Shown in pieces: positions 29,475 through 38,665 of a stretch of DNA of 64,000 nt. The position numbers and the translations under genes are program-made. The stretch comes from Brevibacterium sp. S22 (GTDB lineage: Bacteria > Actinomycetota > Actinomycetes > Actinomycetales > Brevibacteriaceae), in NCBI RefSeq assembly GCF_004745485.1, contig NZ_RHFG01000001.1, forward strand, positions 124,001 to 188,000, read 5' to 3'. Every line of letters begins with the position of its first letter. Positions within the stretch are counted from its first letter, which is position 1. The notes under the pieces are model-generated. The model was not told the origin of the DNA, did not search any database, and was given only the letters and a program-made list of their open reading frames with translations.

Positions 29475-29846
29475 TCAGTCTAGTTTTCTTCGGCCGATGT
29501 CGAAGAGATTTCCTTCGGGATCTTTCAAGGTCGTCCATTCGATTCCGTATTCGTCGAAGGACCCCAGCTTCTGCGCCCCCAGGGAGACCGCCCGGTCGAC
29601 ATCCGCTGGATAGTGCGGATCGTCGAGGTCGATATGCAGCGGATTCTTCCCCTCTGTACGCTCGTCGACCTTGAGGAAGAGCATTCCCGGGGTCGATGAT
29701 TCGGTGTTGTGGACTCCCCCGATGCTCGCGACATAATCATTGGCACCAGAATCGATTTCGGCACCGAGGAGTTCGGCCCAGAAGAGCGATTGCGTTTCCA
29801 CGTCGAGGCAGTCGAATGTGATGCTCAGCGATGACAGCGATGCCAT
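29475..29846 (-). CDS. VOC-family (glyoxalase-like) protein
   Basis: Single vicinal-oxygen-chelate domain of 123 aa. It begins LSITFDCLDVETQSLFWAELLGAEI and ends TTLKDPEGNLFDIGRRKL, the typical Glyoxalase_6-type ends. Start 29846 has AAGGA eight bases upstream. Could serve resistance or detoxification; substrate unknown. Probably co-transcribed with the DinB gene downstream. Confidence 0.85.
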   Translation of the reverse strand: MASLSSLSITFDCLDVETQSLFWAELLGAEIDSGANDYVASIGGVHNTESSTPGMLFLKVDERTEGKNPLHIDLDDPHYPADVDRAVSLGAQKLGSFDEYGIEWTTLKDPEGNLFDIGRRKLD

Positions 29847-29953
29847 GGACTTGGTCCTTTCACAGTCGGATAGGTGTTGAACTGACTCTAGAGCACCGTG
29901 CTGACATGACACTCTGTGGGCGTCATCGTCGGTTATCCGCCGTCATCGTTTCT

Positions 29954-30772
29954 TCACCCACGAGGCTGGCGCGCCAACTGACGTGACTGAGCCACGAGGC
30001 GGCCGGCCGAGTCCCACAATTCGCAGTCCTCTTCGAACATACCGCCGGCGATGTTCCGAGTGGCCAGTCGCGCACTGATCCAACCGGGCGCAGGCAGGGC
30101 CCGAACGTGCGCGGTCAGTTCCATCGTCGGTGCCCAATTGAAACGACCCAGGTCGAACATCACCGGTGGGAAGGAGTCGAGGAATGTCAGCAGAGACCGC
30201 GGATCTGGATCCGTCCCGTCGATGAACCGAATCCAGCCCTGCAGCACTCCGCGACCACTGGGTCTGCCGACCGCGAACCCAGCGGTGGCCGGGTCCAGGC
30301 GCATATCGAAACGTTCGATCAGCGGTGCCGCTTTCGTGAAATCCTCGCTGGCTTCGGCGACGCTGACACACTCCTCTGGTGGCGGCAGCTGGGGCAGGGT
30401 GGCAGTGGTGCCGACATCGTCGGGAAGCTCGCCGAGGTTGCCCATCGTGGCCATTGCCGAGATCGTCGGTGCCCCGTTCTGGGAGAGTTCGATGCCGTAG
30501 CTCGCCGTTGATCGGCCTTCGCGCAGTGTGCGAGTGGTGATGTCCACCGAACCTTCTGTGCTGGGTCCCAGATAGAAGGTGGAGACCACGAGGGGGTCCG
30601 GCGTACTGGGGTTGACGGTGCGAAGTGCTTGACCGGCGACCCCGAGGAGGTAGCCTCCGTTGACGGCTCCGGCGACTTTCCAGCCGGCGTCGAGTTCGGC
30701 GGTGAACTCGTGTTCGCTTTGTCGAGTAACGGCGGTGGCGCGGGAGAATTCACTGGCGGTCGTTTGACTCAT
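29954..30772 (-). CDS. Thioesterase-family (TesB-like, 4HBT_3) protein
   Basis: Double hot-dog acyl-CoA thioesterase-like protein, 272 aa. VAGAVNGGYLLGVAGQALRTV is the first hot-dog helix and FNWAPTMELTAHVRALPAPGW the second half; the C-terminus ends CELWDSAGRLVAQSRQLA, the usual TesB-like finish. TAATGT (30780-30785) stands seven bases before the start, so the message is probably leaderless. Acyl substrate unknown. Confidence 0.85.
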   Translation of the reverse strand: MSQTTASEFSRATAVTRQSEHEFTAELDAGWKVAGAVNGGYLLGVAGQALRTVNPSTPDPLVVSTFYLGPSTEGSVDITTRTLREGRSTASYGIELSQNGAPTISAMATMGNLGELPDDVGTTATLPQLPPPEECVSVAEASEDFTKAAPLIERFDMRLDPATAGFAVGRPSGRGVLQGWIRFIDGTDPDPRSLLTFLDSFPPVMFDLGRFNWAPTMELTAHVRALPAPGWISARLATRNIAGGMFEEDCELWDSAGRLVAQSRQLARQPRG

Positions 30773-30814
30773 GTGACATACATTACCAACAGCTGAACGA
30801 TCGTACAGCCAGCA

Positions 30815-31030
30815 TCAGGATTGTTTGGGCTGACGTTCGTTTCCGTGACGGTAGTTTCCGGTCGCCCGGGCCAGCAATTGCTGGTCGGTTTCGTCATCGC
30901 GGCCGAGTCTGGGAATGAGTGCGGCGGCCTTCTTCCCGCCGAGTTCCATGACCGTACGGCCGCCTCGGCGGATGACAAGGACTCCGGATTTGGTGATCTG
31001 GTAGTCGAACGGGTCGTCTTCAAGGCTCAT
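30815..31030 (-). CDS. Small conserved-looking hypothetical protein
   Basis: Basic-acidic 71-aa protein (SLEDDPFDYQITKSGVLVI, RGGRTVMELGGKKAAALIP). Coding is supported by AAGGAG eight bases before the ATG and normal codon use. No family recognised; the N-terminal half looks like small actinobacterial proteins found next to acetyltransferases, as here. Function unknown. Confidence 0.65.
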   Translation of the reverse strand: MSLEDDPFDYQITKSGVLVIRRGGRTVMELGGKKAAALIPRLGRDDETDQQLLARATGNYRHGNERQPKQS

Positions 31031-31114
31031 TGCTGGACTCCTTCGTCGGACGCGCTTTGATCATCGCGTATCTGCTCTGAACCGCGGTGGGCACACTCCG
31101 GTTAGTCTAAGCGC

Positions 31115-32092
31115 ATGAGTATGCAACTGACCCGAGTCGATCCCGATGACCGCGATACTGGTGAGCTCATTGAGTTCTACACTACGGAAGAGTTTCCTTT
31201 TCACGTGGCGACGTCCGGCTGGTCAGAGGAATCGGTCCGCGAACGAATTGCGACCGGATACTTCCTCGGCGAGACGAACGAGACATTCTGGCTCGATCAC
31301 GGTGAGTACGGGCGGATCGGTATCGTCCGACTCGAGGATCTTCGTGACGAGACTCCGATGCTCGACCTCCGATTGGCCGCACGGTTCCGGGGCCTGGGGC
31401 TCGGCGTTGCGGCATTGAACTCCATTTCCGATCACATGTTCGCCAATACGCGAGCGATACGAGTGGAAGGTCAGACCCGGGAAGACAACTGCGCCATGAG
31501 GTCGGTCTTCGAACGAGCGGGCTGGACAAAGGAAGCTCACTACCGTCAGGCGTGGCCCGTTGCCGGTGGAGACCCTTTGGATTCAGTCGCCTACGCGATT
31601 CTGCGCAGGGAATGGGAGACAGGGGTCCGTGACGTGCTTCACTGGCACGATCGTCGACACTTCCCAGAGCGGACTCGAAACGGGATCACGTATTCGTCGA
31701 ATGACGTGTCTTCGCGCAGTGAGCTGCTCGGCCTCTACGATTCAGTCGGATGGTCTGCTTATACAAACGACCCGGAACGGCTGATCCTCAGCGTGCTCAA
31801 CTCCGCACATGTCGTTTGCGCTCGCGAGAAAGGAACTCTTGTGGGACTGGCTCGCGTTATCAGCGACTTCGGGACACTTGTCTATCTGCAGGATGTCCTC
31901 GTTGACCCCAGGGTGCAATGGCGCGGCATCGGAACGGAACTCGTCATCCGTGCCTTCGAACCTTTCGCCGACGTCCGACAGACTGTTCTGCTTACCGACG
32001 ATGATCCGAGATTGACGGCGTTCTACGCTTCTCTCGGATTCAGCGAGGCCTCCCCATCTGCAGGGGCGGCTCTGCGTGCTTTCGTCCGATGA
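31115..32092 (+). CDS. Tandem-GNAT acetyltransferase
   Basis: Cytoplasmic protein of 325 aa with two GNAT folds. The first (about 1-165) has [20 protein letters not shown] for acetyl-CoA and [20 protein letters not shown]. The second (about 190-325) has [23 protein letters not shown] and [16 protein letters not shown]. Each is a near-complete acetyl-CoA site; the substrate amine is unknown. ATG 31115 is supported by TAGTCT (31103-31108) six bases upstream. Ends just before a terminator. Confidence 0.88.
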   Translation: MSMQLTRVDPDDRDTGELIEFYTTEEFPFHVATSGWSEESVRERIATGYFLGETNETFWLDHGEYGRIGIVRLEDLRDETPMLDLRLAARFRGLGLGVAALNSISDHMFANTRAIRVEGQTREDNCAMRSVFERAGWTKEAHYRQAWPVAGGDPLDSVAYAILRREWETGVRDVLHWHDRRHFPERTRNGITYSSNDVSSRSELLGLYDSVGWSAYTNDPERLILSVLNSAHVVCAREKGTLVGLARVISDFGTLVYLQDVLVDPRVQWRGIGTELVIRAFEPFADVRQTVLLTDDDPRLTAFYASLGFSEASPSAGAALRAFVR

Positions 32093-32099
32093 TGAGAAA

Positions 32100-32127
32100 G
32101 TGCCCCTGACCCGAAGGTCAGGGGCAC
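32100..32127. terminator. Bidirectional terminator between the GNAT and protease genes
   Basis: 12-bp stem GTGCCCCTGACC/GGTCAGGGGCAC with a CGAA tetraloop, between convergent genes. A second smaller hairpin CGGTCAG/CTGACCG follows at 32139-32155. Confidence 0.88.
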
Positions 32128-32167
32128 GTCCGCTCAGTCGGTCAGCATCTGACCGTCAGAGTTTGCG

Positions 32168-34318
32168 TCAGTTGTTCTTCTTGCGACGCATGGTCAGAAC
32201 AACAGCGGCTCCGCCGACGAGGAGGAGTCCGGCTCCGGCAGCAAGGCCGGTCAGCTCGGCACCGGTGCGAGGCAGATCAGAGCCACCGCCGTCACCGTTT
32301 CCGTCGTCGTTGCCGTTGTCATCGCCATCGTTGCCGCCACCGTTGCCGTCTTCGTCGGCCACGACCTGGAAGGAACCGGTGAGGGCTTCTTCGTCTTCGG
32401 CGTCGTTGGCTCCGGTGACCTCGAGATCGTACTGACCGAGGTAGGCCTCGGGGTTCGAGGCGCTGGTGCCGTAGATCGAGAATCCGACGACTCCGTCTGC
32501 ATTGGCGGTCTCTTCGAGAGTGATGCCCTCGACATTGTCCGGACCGGCAACAACCTCGAGGCTGACCTTCTCGCCCTCTTCGAAGCCTTCAGCGGTGACC
32601 TGCACGCCCTTGTCTTCCTTCACGAAGTCAGAAGCAGAGACTTCCTTCGGGTCGACGGTCAGGCTGCGCTCGGCAGGGGCCTCTTCAGCCTCAACGGTCA
32701 CAACGAACTCAGCCGGGGCGGAGTCCTGTCCGTTGACGTTGACGACTGCGGTGTAGTTGTACTCACCGGCTTCGGCAGGAGCCTCGGTCGAGAAGTTGCC
32801 GTCAGCATCGGTCTTGACGGTCACATTGCCCTCAGCGGGTGCGGCCTGAGCGGAACCAGCGTTGGCGCCAGCAGACTTCCAAGTCAGCTTCACTTCAGCA
32901 TTCGGAGCGGCCTGACCGCTGATCTTTCCACCTTCGACGACTGTCTGGTCGCCGACCTTGGGAGCTTCGGGCTTCTCGTCACCGTCAGCGTCGGAATCAG
33001 CTTCGTCATCCTTGCCGTCGGCGGCTGCGGAAGCGTCTGCCTCTGCTCCGTCTGCGTCAGCCGAAGCTTCAGCATCGTCGCCTTCTGCAGCGGACGAAGC
33101 GTCGGCATCCTTGGCGTCTGCATCAGCGTTGTCGGAAGCGTTGGCGTCGTCGCCTTCTGCGGCTGCCGAAGCATCCGCGTCCTCACCCTCAGCGGCAGCA
33201 GAAGCATCTGCGTCCGAGTTGTCGTCGCCAGGGGGCTCCTCGGCGGGGTCCTCGAAGGAAATCGACTGGTTCGACTGCTCGAGGGAGTAGTCGAGGTCGG
33301 CTACCCAACCGAGTGAGAACTCGGTGCCGTCGTCCCATTCAGCAGGTCCGCCACCGGAGATCACGCCCACTGCGGTGTCTCCCTGGAAGACACCGCCGCC
33401 GGAGTCGCCGGGCGCCGAGAACGGATCGCTCAGCGACGACTCAACAGCAAATCCATGCACCCAGCGATCGCTGACGCTCATGAAGTCGAACGGCGCCTGC
33501 TCGCGAGGGATGACCTGGCCCTCTGTCAGTCCGGTCGTGCGACCGGCCTTCTGAATGCTGCCTTCGGTATGCGATCCCACAGAGGTGATAGCCGCGACCG
33601 AGGATGAGAGGTCTTCATCATCAGACCAATCGGTGATACCGCTCTTCACGTTGTACTTCGACTCGTCGACGTCGATGACGGCGAAGTCGATATCGCCCTC
33701 ACTGCCTGTCTCGTCATCAGGTTCGACAGGGCTGCCGTACTTGTTGTATCCCCAGGAGCCGAGAGAGCCTACCCCGGTGACTTCGCCACCCTGACCACCG
33801 GCGGCGGGAGAAGAGTTGGGAAGCTCGGTGTCGAGGATATCGTTCGAACCGAGGTCCTCGCCGTTCTCTCCGGTGTCTTCGGCACAGTGGCCCGCCGTCA
33901 CGACGACAGGGTTACCCTGATCGTCCCATCCGGAGAATCCGGTCGAGCAGGCCCCTGTTCCGCCGGTGCTCGGCGAGGTCAGCAGATAGCCGGCGCCACC
34001 GACCAGATCGTCAGCGGCATGGGCTTCGACTTCGGGAATACCGGCCTGAACGACGACGCTGTCAGCCCCGTACTTCTTCTGGAGCTTCTCAATCTCTGCC
34101 GAATCTACGTCACCTTCGTTTTCGACACCGAGGTGAAGTGTGCCGTTGTCGAAACCGAAAGCATTGACGACGGGAATGGACTTCGCAGCCTTCTGCGCAG
34201 TCTGCTGAGTGAGCTCAGGCGAATCTGCCATTGCGGGCCCGGTGACGAGTGCGCCTCCGAGTCCGAGTGCTGTCGCTGCGGCCAGCGCCAGCGAACTCTG
34301 CACGAGTTTCTTCTGCAT
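32168..34318 (-). CDS. LPXTG-anchored S1-family serine protease A (with acidic repeat spacer)
   Basis: Surface serine protease of 716 aa. Order: signal peptide (1-31), a short pro-like region, an alpha-lytic/streptogrisin-like S1 domain (about 100-345) with triad His144 (TAGHC), Asp211 (DIDFAVID) and Ser306 (GDSGGG), then an acidic Asp/Ala/Glu spacer (about 365-450) made of DADASAAAEG-type repeats, two beta-domains (ending in VVADEDG), and LPRTG at 682 followed by a hydrophobic segment and RRKKNN. A Cys pair sits in GACSTGFSG/TAGHC. It is the downstream copy of a tandem pair; the other copy lacks the acidic repeats. Substrate unknown. Confidence 0.92.
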   Translation of the reverse strand: MQKKLVQSSLALAAATALGLGGALVTGPAMADSPELTQQTAQKAAKSIPVVNAFGFDNGTLHLGVENEGDVDSAEIEKLQKKYGADSVVVQAGIPEVEAHAADDLVGGAGYLLTSPSTGGTGACSTGFSGWDDQGNPVVVTAGHCAEDTGENGEDLGSNDILDTELPNSSPAAGGQGGEVTGVGSLGSWGYNKYGSPVEPDDETGSEGDIDFAVIDVDESKYNVKSGITDWSDDEDLSSSVAAITSVGSHTEGSIQKAGRTTGLTEGQVIPREQAPFDFMSVSDRWVHGFAVESSLSDPFSAPGDSGGGVFQGDTAVGVISGGGPAEWDDGTEFSLGWVADLDYSLEQSNQSISFEDPAEEPPGDDNSDADASAAAEGEDADASAAAEGDDANASDNADADAKDADASSAAEGDDAEASADADGAEADASAAADGKDDEADSDADGDEKPEAPKVGDQTVVEGGKISGQAAPNAEVKLTWKSAGANAGSAQAAPAEGNVTVKTDADGNFSTEAPAEAGEYNYTAVVNVNGQDSAPAEFVVTVEAEEAPAERSLTVDPKEVSASDFVKEDKGVQVTAEGFEEGEKVSLEVVAGPDNVEGITLEETANADGVVGFSIYGTSASNPEAYLGQYDLEVTGANDAEDEEALTGSFQVVADEDGNGGGNDGDDNGNDDGNGDGGGSDLPRTGAELTGLAAGAGLLLVGGAAVVLTMRRKKNN

Positions 34319-34507
34319 AAGTTGTTGTCTCTCTTGTGTGAGGGATCAAAATCACGAATCGATGACCTAAGTCACGATAAGGTTACGGGCCGCACTCAGG
34401 GACTACCAAAAAAGTACGTGGAAAACTGTGAACTTAATGAACGAAACTTCAACAGGTGTACAAAGCGACTTGCCTTTATCCGCCGCGCGACCACGGGATG
34501 AATTGAC

Positions 34508-34537
34508 GATGCCCCCGGCCAGGAGGCCGGGGGCATC
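34508..34537 (-). terminator. Terminator of protease B
   Basis: Perfect 13-bp stem GATGCCCCCGGCC/GGCCGGGGGCATC with AGGA loop, just downstream of protease B. It separates it from protease A, so each copy is a separate unit. The rest of the 265-bp gap (34319-34583) presumably holds the protease A promoter; nothing else is seen. Confidence 0.85.
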
Positions 34538-34583
34538 GACATTAGGCGTTCAGCAGACCGTCAAACGGTCAACATCACTGCAC

Positions 34584-36545
34584 TCAGTTGTTGTTCTTGC
34601 GACGCATGGTCAGAACGATTGCGGTTCCGCCCACGAGGAGCAGTCCGGCGCCGGCAGCAAGGCCGGTCAGCTCGGCACCGGTGCGAGGCAGATCAGAGCC
34701 ACCGTCACCGTTTCCGTCATCGTCATTTCCTTCGCCGGCTCCGCCGTCGGCATTGCCGTCGTCGTTGTTGCCGTCATCGTCGCCACCGGTTCCGCCACCG
34801 GAGCCGTCTTCGTCAGCAACAACCTCGAACGAACCGGTCAGTGCCGACTCATCCTCGGTGTCGTTGGCGCCGGCGACCTCGACGTCGTACTTACCGAGGT
34901 AGGCCTCGGGGTTCTCGGCGCTGGTGCCGTAGATGGAGAATGCGGCAGCGCCGTTCTCGTTGGCGGTCTCTTCCAGCTCGATGCCTTCGACACCCTCGGG
35001 TCCGCTGGCGACTTCGAGGGTGACTTTCTCACCCTCGTCGAAGCCCTTGACCGTGATCGTCACGCCGTTGTCTTCCTTCACGAAGTCGGAAGCCGCGATC
35101 TCCTTGGGGTCGACACTGATCTCGCGTTCGACCGGGGCGGGAGTCTCGGACTCGTCCTTCTCAACGGTCACATCGAATTCGGTCTGTTCGGACTTCTCGC
35201 CGTCAACGGTCGCAGTCGCAGTGAAGTCGTAGTCACCCTCTGCCTTGGGTCCTTCGACGGAGAAGTTTCCGTCCTTGTCGGCCTTGACTGTCTCCGAACC
35301 GCTTTCAGCAGCCTGAGCGTCGGCCTGGTTGCCCTTATCGCTTTCGGCAGCCTCCCACTTCACCTCGACCTCGGCGCCGGCCTCAGCCTTGCCCTTGACC
35401 TTGCCTTCTGGCTCGATGGTCTGGTCTTCAGCCTTCGGAGCGGCGGGAGCCTCGGGAGTCTCCTCCCCCGGCTTCTCGAGGTTGAAGTCCGTGCCGGACT
35501 CCTCGAGCGAGTGATCCAGGTCAGCCACCCAGGTGAACGAGGTGTTCGCGTCGAGGTCGCCGCCACCGGAGATGACACCGACGGCCGTCTTGCCCTGGTA
35601 CACGCCGCCACCGGAGTCGCCCGGCTGTGAGAAGGGCTTGTCGATCGGCGAGGTCACGCCGAATCCGTGGACCCAGCGACCGCCGACGTTCTGGTAGTCG
35701 AAGTCGTACTCCGAGCGCGGCAGAACTTCGCCGTCGGTCTTACCGGTGGTGCGGCCCGACTTGTTGATCGCACCTTCCTTGTGTTCGCCGACCTCGGTGA
35801 TCTCGGTCGTCGACTTGGCCAGATCGTCCGAATCAGCGGTGGACCAGTCGGTGATGCCGTTCTTGACGTTGTACTTCGACTCGTCGACGTTGATGACGGC
35901 AAAGTCGATGTCCGACTCACTGGGCTCGGGCCAGTTATCCTGGTCGGCGCCCTCGAGCAGGTCGCCGCCGAAGTTGTGGAAGCCCCACTTGCCGATGACG
36001 CCGTCGCCGGAAGCCTGGAATCCTTCTCCACCGTTGGCTTCAGAGGTCGAAGGCTTCTCGGTCTGATCGACAGTGGTGTCACCGTCGAACTCGTTGGTCT
36101 GCTCGTTGATGATCTTCGAGCAGTGTCCGGCAGTCAGGACGACGGGCTTGCCGTCTCCGTCCCAGCCGGTGAAGCCGGTCGAGCAGGCTCCGCCGTTTTC
36201 GCCGGCCTTGGCGAGGTAGCCGGCGCCGCCGACGAGGTCATTCTTCGCGTAGGGCTTCAGTTCCTTGATGCCCTCGGTGACCTTGATGTTCTTGTACTGC
36301 TTTTCGAGCTTCTTGATCTCGTCGGTCTTCTTGGCAACGCCGATGCTGAGCTCGCCGCCTTCGGTGCCGTAGGCGTTGACCCCCTCGACACCGGACAGAG
36401 CCTTCTGGACGTGAGCTTCACTCTGGAGGTCCAGCTTCTGCGGAGCGTTGTCGGCCATCGCCGGCGAGGCAACGAGCGCGCCGCTCAGGCCCAGCGCCGC
36501 TGCGGCACTGATTGCCAGCGAACTCTGCACGAGTTTCTTCTGCAT
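34584..36545 (-). CDS. LPXTG-anchored S1-family serine protease B
   Basis: Paralogue of protease A, 653 aa. Nearly the same signal peptide (MQKKLVQSSL at the N-terminus), triad His141, Asp214, Ser311, the same beta-domains (VDPKEIAASDFVKEDNGV is shared with A nearly residue for residue) and LPRTG at 619 with tail RRKNNN. The 365-450 acidic repeat of A is replaced by a short Pro/Glu linker. It has its own terminator and promoter region (36546-36791 divergent space, no other feature assigned). It is probably the older copy; the repeat was gained in A or lost in B. Confidence 0.92.
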   Translation of the reverse strand: MQKKLVQSSLAISAAAALGLSGALVASPAMADNAPQKLDLQSEAHVQKALSGVEGVNAYGTEGGELSIGVAKKTDEIKKLEKQYKNIKVTEGIKELKPYAKNDLVGGAGYLAKAGENGGACSTGFTGWDGDGKPVVLTAGHCSKIINEQTNEFDGDTTVDQTEKPSTSEANGGEGFQASGDGVIGKWGFHNFGGDLLEGADQDNWPEPSESDIDFAVINVDESKYNVKNGITDWSTADSDDLAKSTTEITEVGEHKEGAINKSGRTTGKTDGEVLPRSEYDFDYQNVGGRWVHGFGVTSPIDKPFSQPGDSGGGVYQGKTAVGVISGGGDLDANTSFTWVADLDHSLEESGTDFNLEKPGEETPEAPAAPKAEDQTIEPEGKVKGKAEAGAEVEVKWEAAESDKGNQADAQAAESGSETVKADKDGNFSVEGPKAEGDYDFTATATVDGEKSEQTEFDVTVEKDESETPAPVEREISVDPKEIAASDFVKEDNGVTITVKGFDEGEKVTLEVASGPEGVEGIELEETANENGAAAFSIYGTSAENPEAYLGKYDVEVAGANDTEDESALTGSFEVVADEDGSGGGTGGDDDGNNDDGNADGGAGEGNDDDGNGDGGSDLPRTGAELTGLAAGAGLLLVGGTAIVLTMRRKNNN

Positions 36546-36791
36546 AAGGTTGATTCCCTTGATCGTTGTCGATGCTTCGATTGCCCGACCCCTTCAACAC
36601 GCTTCGCCGCAGTTCGGCGGTCAATGTCTCTGGTGTCAGATTTCCAACCGTGTGAAAGATTACGGTTTGATCACGAGACATGGCAAAAACCATCAGCGTC
36701 GCAGGTGAACACAACTTACAGAAGTCGAGGTTCACAAGCCGTCCTGTGTTCTTCCAGGGGCCTCGAAAACGGTGCCGTTATGATCAGGGGC

Positions 36792-37271
36792 ATGCCGAAC
36801 CACACACAGCTTCGCGCCCTGGCCGCTGCGAGACCCGCATCGAGGCTCGCGCTCGGACTCGCCGCCCTCGCCCTCACACTGCCCTTGGCAGCCTGCGACA
36901 CCGGCGTCGACCCACGGAGCCCGAGCTCCCCCTCACCCACCGAATCCACCGAAACCGCGCCCCCCAGCGAAGAGGCCTCCGAGCCTGACCCGACCGGCAA
37001 ATGGACCTCACCGGAAAAGGGTGACCCCTTCCTCGAATTCGCTGAAGACGGTTCGCTCGAAGGTTCTGACGGCTGCAATGCGATTATTACCAGCTGGAAA
37101 GTCGAAGGCGACGAGATCGTCATCGATTCCTTCATGTCGACTCAGAAGGCGTGCGCAGGCGTCGACACCTGGTTGAGCAAGGCGTCGACAGCCGCCATCG
37201 AAGGCGACGTCATGAAAGTCAAAGACAGCAACGGAGAAGTCATCGGCGGACTGGAGAAGGAAGACAAATGA
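36792..37271 (+). CDS. META-domain lipoprotein
   Basis: Lipoprotein of 159 aa with signal peptide and lipobox PLAACDTG, a Ser/Pro/Thr linker, and a META (HslJ-like) domain: GKWTSPEKGDPFLEFAEDGSLEGSDGCNAI ... FMSTQKACAGV. It has the two Cys residues of the META fold (GSDGCN, KACAG) that could form a disulfide. The start at 36792 is supported by TATGAT (36779-36784) seven bases upstream. It overlaps the next gene by 4 bp (ATGA). META proteins occur in heat-shock and envelope contexts; function unknown. Confidence 0.85.
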   Translation: MPNHTQLRALAAARPASRLALGLAALALTLPLAACDTGVDPRSPSSPSPTESTETAPPSEEASEPDPTGKWTSPEKGDPFLEFAEDGSLEGSDGCNAIITSWKVEGDEIVIDSFMSTQKACAGVDTWLSKASTAAIEGDVMKVKDSNGEVIGGLEKEDK

Positions 37272-37588
37272 CACAGGAACTCATCGGCCGCTGGGTGGCT
37301 GAGACGAACGAACGAGCATTCCTCGAGTTCTCCGAGAACGGGTCACTGCGCGGCAGCGACGGCGCCAACAACCTCGTGACCTCATGGTCGGCCGAGCCGG
37401 AAGGATACATGATCAGATCCTCGATCATGACGCTCAAAGCCGCTCCCGGAATGCTCACGTGGGTCCCCAAAGCCAGGCGGGTCGAACCCGACGGTGACCG
37501 TCTGCGACTCTTCGACGCCGCAGAGAACCACCTCGGCGATCTCCATCGTCAGCCGCCGGGCACCACTGAAACGCTCGGCGCTCGGTAG
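37268..37588 (+). CDS. Cytoplasmic META-like domain protein
   Basis: 106-aa protein with no signal peptide. It repeats the META pattern of the upstream protein: IGRWVAETNERAFLEFSENGSLRGSDGANNLVTSW. Both cysteines of the exported copy are missing (GSDGAN for GSDGCN; KAAPG for KACAG). Translationally coupled by an ATGA overlap to the lipoprotein; the next gene starts directly after its TAG. Same fold, different compartment. Function unknown. Confidence 0.82.
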   Translation: MTQELIGRWVAETNERAFLEFSENGSLRGSDGANNLVTSWSAEPEGYMIRSSIMTLKAAPGMLTWVPKARRVEPDGDRLRLFDAAENHLGDLHRQPPGTTETLGAR

Positions 37589-38560
37589 ATGGCCGGGGGT
37601 CTGATCGCACTCCTTGACGACGTCGCCGCGATCGTCAAGCTCTCGGCTGCCAGCCTCGACGATGTCGCTGCCGGTGCGTCACGAGCCGGCGCCAAGGCTG
37701 CGGGCGTCGTCATCGATGATGCGGCGGTGACGCCGAAGTTCGTCGAAGGAGTGAATCCGAAACGTGAGCTGCCGATCATCCAGCGCATCGCTGTGGGCTC
37801 GCTCTTCAACAAGCTCGTCATCATCTTGCCGGTCATCCTGCTGCTCAGCCAGTTCCTGCCCTGGCTGCTGACCCCGCTGCTCATGGTCGGCGGCACCTAT
37901 CTGTGCTTTGAGGGTGCCGAGAAGATCGGTGAGAAGCTCGGGTGGATTGCCCACCATGAGAAGGAGACTCCCGCCGCGGATGAGCCGACCGATGGTGCGG
38001 CAGCGGAGAAGAAGGTCGTTCGTTCAGCCATCACCACCGACTTCGTCCTCAGCTGCGAGATCATGGTCATCGCCCTCAACGAGGTGGCCGGTGAGTCCCT
38101 GACCAGTCGCGCGGTCATCCTCGCCGTCGTCGGCATTGCGATCACCGTCGGTGTCTACGGTGTCGTCGCGCTCATCGTGAAGATGGATGACATCGGTCTG
38201 CATATGGCGAAGAAGGATTCCCCCGGACAGCAGAAGTTCGGTCGGTTCCTCGTCGGAGCCATGCCGAAGCTGCTCGCGCTGCTCTCCGTCGTCGGCACCT
38301 TCGCAATGCTGTGGGTCGGCGGCCACATCATCCTCGTCGGCACCGATGAACTCGGCTTCCACGCCCTCTACGGCTTCGTCCACCACCTCGAAGAACCCGT
38401 CGCCGCAATCGCGGCCGTCGGCGGATTCCTCGGCTGGCTGGTCAATACGTTCTTCTCCTTCATCCTCGGCGCGATCTGGGGAGGCATCGTCGTCGCTGTC
38501 ATCGTCGGAGCCAAGGCGCTTGCGACGAAGCCAGGGAACAAGGACGCCGCTGCTTCATAG
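37589..38560 (+). CDS. DUF808-family membrane protein
   Basis: Membrane protein of 323 aa, YedI-like. It begins AGGLIALLDDVAAIVKLSAA, the family hallmark, then several transmembrane segments (KLVIILPVILLLSQFLPWLL, RAVILAVVGIAITVGVYGVV, LVGAMPKLLALLSVVGTFAML, FLGWLVNTFFSFILGAIW). It begins at the base after the META2 stop, so the three genes form one operon. Function of the family is unknown. Confidence 0.88.
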   Translation: MAGGLIALLDDVAAIVKLSAASLDDVAAGASRAGAKAAGVVIDDAAVTPKFVEGVNPKRELPIIQRIAVGSLFNKLVIILPVILLLSQFLPWLLTPLLMVGGTYLCFEGAEKIGEKLGWIAHHEKETPAADEPTDGAAAEKKVVRSAITTDFVLSCEIMVIALNEVAGESLTSRAVILAVVGIAITVGVYGVVALIVKMDDIGLHMAKKDSPGQQKFGRFLVGAMPKLLALLSVVGTFAMLWVGGHIILVGTDELGFHALYGFVHHLEEPVAAIAAVGGFLGWLVNTFFSFILGAIWGGIVVAVIVGAKALATKPGNKDAAAS

Positions 38561-38665
38561 GCGGGCGCAATCTGTTCGTATCCGCTCGTCGGCGCCGACG
38601 GCTTCGAGCCCGTCCTTCATCGTGTCGCTGAGCCTTTCTGAGTCTGCTGCTCCTGAACAGGCGCG

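Noticed and set aside
32958..33290. Plus-strand Ala/Ser-rich frame opposite the protease A spacer
   Set aside because: It is the complement of the acidic repeat; the repeat makes both strands open.
38587..38600. 14-bp palindrome CGTCGGCGCCGACG between DUF808 and fepC genes as an operator
   Set aside because: No loop and no known regulator fits; it may simply be part of a weak terminator for convergent genes.
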